Shown here piece by piece: positions 5,331-6,995 of a stretch of DNA of 6,995 bases. A model generated the notes under the pieces. The model was not told where the DNA came from. It searched no databases and worked only from the letters and a program-made list of their open reading frames with translations. The position numbers were made by a program, and so were the translations under genes. Within the stretch, counting starts at the first letter, position 1. Every line of letters starts with the position of its first letter. This DNA comes from Phycisphaerae bacterium (GTDB lineage: Bacteria > Planctomycetota > Phycisphaerae > Sedimentisphaerales > Anaerobacaceae): the NCBI GenBank assembly GCA_030602845.1, contig JAUVYZ010000106.1:1-6995 (forward strand), read 5' to 3'.

Positions 5331-5408
5331 ATACCGGATACCGGAAGCCGGGTACTCGATACTCGCGAATCGGAAATCGGAAATCGAGAATCGAGAATGG
5401 GTAATCCG
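5331..5408. repeat. Degenerate 7-bp tandem repeat array abutting recJ
   Basis: About eleven units follow one another with a 7-base period. The first two are identical ATACCGG copies (5331-5337, 5338-5344). Later units drift through AAGCCGG, GTACTCG and ATACTCG to AAATCGG (5374-5380), AAATCGA (5381-5387), GAATCGA (5388-5394), GAATGGG (5395-5401) and TAATCCG (5402-5408). One unit (5366-5373) has 8 bases. The last two units overlap the conserved N-terminal codons of recJ. From memory, similar 7-mer arrays occur between genes in several environmental bacterial lineages; I cannot check which. Confidence 0.75.
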
Positions 5409-6995
5409 GCCCCCGGACCATCGCTGTGCCCAGCTTGCCAAATCGCTAAGGGTTTCGCCTCTTTTAGCGCAGGTTTTAATCAATCGCGGCGTAACCGATG
5501 CCCACGCCGGTGCCGTTTTCCTCAGGCCGAAACTGACGGAGCTTATCCCGCCTGAGCAAATGCCGGGTGTCGAAACAGCAGTCCGACGAGTAAAGCACGC
5601 TATTAGAGACAGGGAAAAAATCACCGTCTATGGCGACTATGATGTGGATGGCATTACAGGCGTCTCAATTCTCTGGCAGATTCTAACGCTGCTCGGTGCC
5701 GATACCGATTACTATATCCCTCATCGAGTCGATGAAGGCTACGGCCTGAACGAAGAAGCCGTCCAGGCACTGGCGAAATCCGGAACCGAACTCTTAATCA
5801 CCGTTGACTGTGGTGTTACAGCATTCAGCTCCGCCGAGCTTGCCGGGCAATTGGGCCTTGACCTGATAGTTACCGACCATCACCAGCCCGAACCCGAACT
5901 GCCCAAAGCCGTTGCCGTTGTGCATCCTGCGATGGAAAAATCATACCCCAACCAGGATTCATCCGGTTCAATGGTCGCCTTTAAGCTGGCATGGGCGGTG
6001 GCAAATGAATTCAACGCAGGTCGAAAACTTGAACCGGCTTTGCGTGAATTTATGTTAAATGCAACGAGCCTGGCGGCAATGGGAACCGTCGCCGATATTG
6101 TGGATCTGCGAGGCGAAAACAGGGTTCTGACAAGCTATGGACTCAAAACCTTGCCGCAGTGCAAGCTCTCCGGCATCCAGGCCTTGATTGCCTCGGCTGG
6201 ATTGACAGGCCAGGGACTCGATACTTTCCACATCGGCTTTCGGCTTGCACCAATGCTCAACGCAGCAGGCCGGATGGGACACGCACGATTAGCCGTGGAG
6301 CTTTTGACCAGCAGCAGCCAGATTCGCTCGATGCAAATAGCCCAATATCTCAAAGAGCAAAACGGCCGGCGCCAGAAGTGCGAGCGAAAGATGTTCGAGC
6401 AGGCCTGCCAAATGATAGTCCAGCTCGGCCCGAACCACCCCGATCGAAAGACCATCGTTCTTCCAAGCCAGGACTGGCACACGGGCGTAATGGGCATTGT
6501 GGCCTCGAGAATAGTGGAAAAATTCTATCGTCCAACGATTATGATTAACACCAGCCCCGCCGATGGTATCGCTCAAGGTTCCGCCCGCTCAATTCCGGGC
6601 TTCTGTTTGCTCAGCGCAATCAGAGCCTGCTCCCGGCATTTAATCGAATTCGGCGGCCACGAAATGGCAGCCGGCTTAACCATCGAAACCCAGAAGATAG
6701 ACCAATTCGCAGCCGAATTTGAGGCCTATGCAAGGCAAAACTTGAGCGAAAATGATGTGGTCGCCAAACTGCACATCGACGCAGTGGCCAAATTGGGCGA
6801 ATTCGGCAATAGCCGGACCGTCAGCGAGCTGCAAATGCTCGGCCCTTTCGGCCAGGGCAATCCCAGACCGGTTTTCGCAACAAAAGGCGTTCGTCTTGCC
6901 TCCCCGCCGAGAAGGGTCGGCACGAGGGGCGAGCATTTGCAACTTGCTATAACCGACAATACAACCGCAATCCGCTGCATCGGCTTCCGGTTCGG
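5398..6995 (+). CDS. recJ: Single-stranded-DNA-specific 5'-3' exonuclease RecJ (start unclear, 3' end outside window)
   Basis: The frame is open from 5287 to the window end. Homology-like sequence begins at the TGG at 5398 (WVIRPPD, then LLAQVLINRGV), as in typical RecJ N-termini, giving 532 visible residues of a usual 560-580. Counting from that W, the DHH-family metal motifs are GDYDVDG (79-85), VDCG (136-139), TDHH (159-162) and GTVAD (229-233). The DHHA1 region has LNAAGRMGHARLA and the conserved GGH (419-421), followed by the OB-fold part beginning LGPFGQGNPRPVF. RecJ degrades single-stranded DNA 5' to 3' in RecF-pathway recombination, mismatch repair and base-excision repair, using Mn/Mg. 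No ATG, GTG or TTG occurs in frame from 5287 until ATG 5560, which would remove the conserved N-terminus. The real start may be a rare codon (ATC 5383 or ATA 5359), or a frame change has occurred in the repeat. The coding part is intact, without stops. Confidence 0.9.

Larger units (their letters stand above)
5159..5397. other. Gap between the SDR gene and recJ
   Basis: It holds the 3' arm and T-tract of a possible terminator (5175-5190), a weak promoter candidate (5170-5198), two hairpins (5220-5254 and 5258-5277), a purine-rich AAGGAACAGGA (5285-5295), two ATGs (5306, 5324) that are out of the recJ frame, and most of a 7-bp repeat array. No protein gene is convincing. Confidence 0.65.

Noticed and set aside
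5331..5408. CRISPR array
   Set aside because: Units are 7 bases, degenerate and without spacers, and there is no cas gene nearby.
5223..5624. Minus-strand 133-codon reading frame opposite the recJ 5' end
   Set aside because: Its sequence comes from translating the 7-bp repeat (FSISDFRF-like) and the antisense of recJ. It is a shadow, not a gene.

Overview
This is a bacterial chromosomal window of about 50% G+C by eye, with ordinary housekeeping content. Translation signals are standard Shine-Dalgarno type, and one near-perfect sigma-70 promoter is visible. No phage, transposase, CRISPR or RNA gene was recognised. A degenerate 7-bp intergenic repeat, the structured gaps and the gene mix would fit an environmental Planctomycetota (Phycisphaerae-like) or similar anaerobic sediment bacterium. 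That placement is a weak inference, and nothing here fixes the taxon.

Layout. On the minus strand at the left are a secreted or membrane-anchored O-methyltransferase-like protein (530 to beyond base 1, its C-terminus outside the window) and an ASCH-domain protein (1100-663). A divergent promoter region (about 1101-1205) separates them from a plus-strand series that fills the rest of the window. That series is an RmuC-family protein (1206-2234), thioredoxin 1 (2350-2700), thioredoxin reductase trxB (2708-3700), a 304-base structured gap, thioredoxin 2 (4005-4331), a short-chain dehydrogenase/reductase (4397-5158), a 239-base gap with hairpins and a 7-bp repeat array, and recJ (about 5398 to beyond base 6995).

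How the genes fit together. The centre is a complete NADPH-to-thioredoxin electron-transfer module with two thioredoxins flanking one reductase. Thioredoxin 1 and trxB are almost certainly co-transcribed, with a 7-base gap. Thioredoxin 2 probably has its own promoter and a strongly folded leader, and the SDR follows it in an apparent operon. RmuC and RecJ, at either end of the plus-strand series, both relate to DNA recombination or repair, and the ASCH protein may act on nucleic acid. I see no proof that these form one pathway.

Most unusual points: (1) recJ has no ATG, GTG or TTG in frame at its conserved N-terminus, and that end merges into a degenerate 7-bp tandem repeat; (2) a roughly 21-bp interrupted hairpin with an upstream companion hairpin lies in the leader of thioredoxin 2; (3) the methyltransferase carries an N-terminal export-like segment. 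I did not find a clearly novel multi-gene system.
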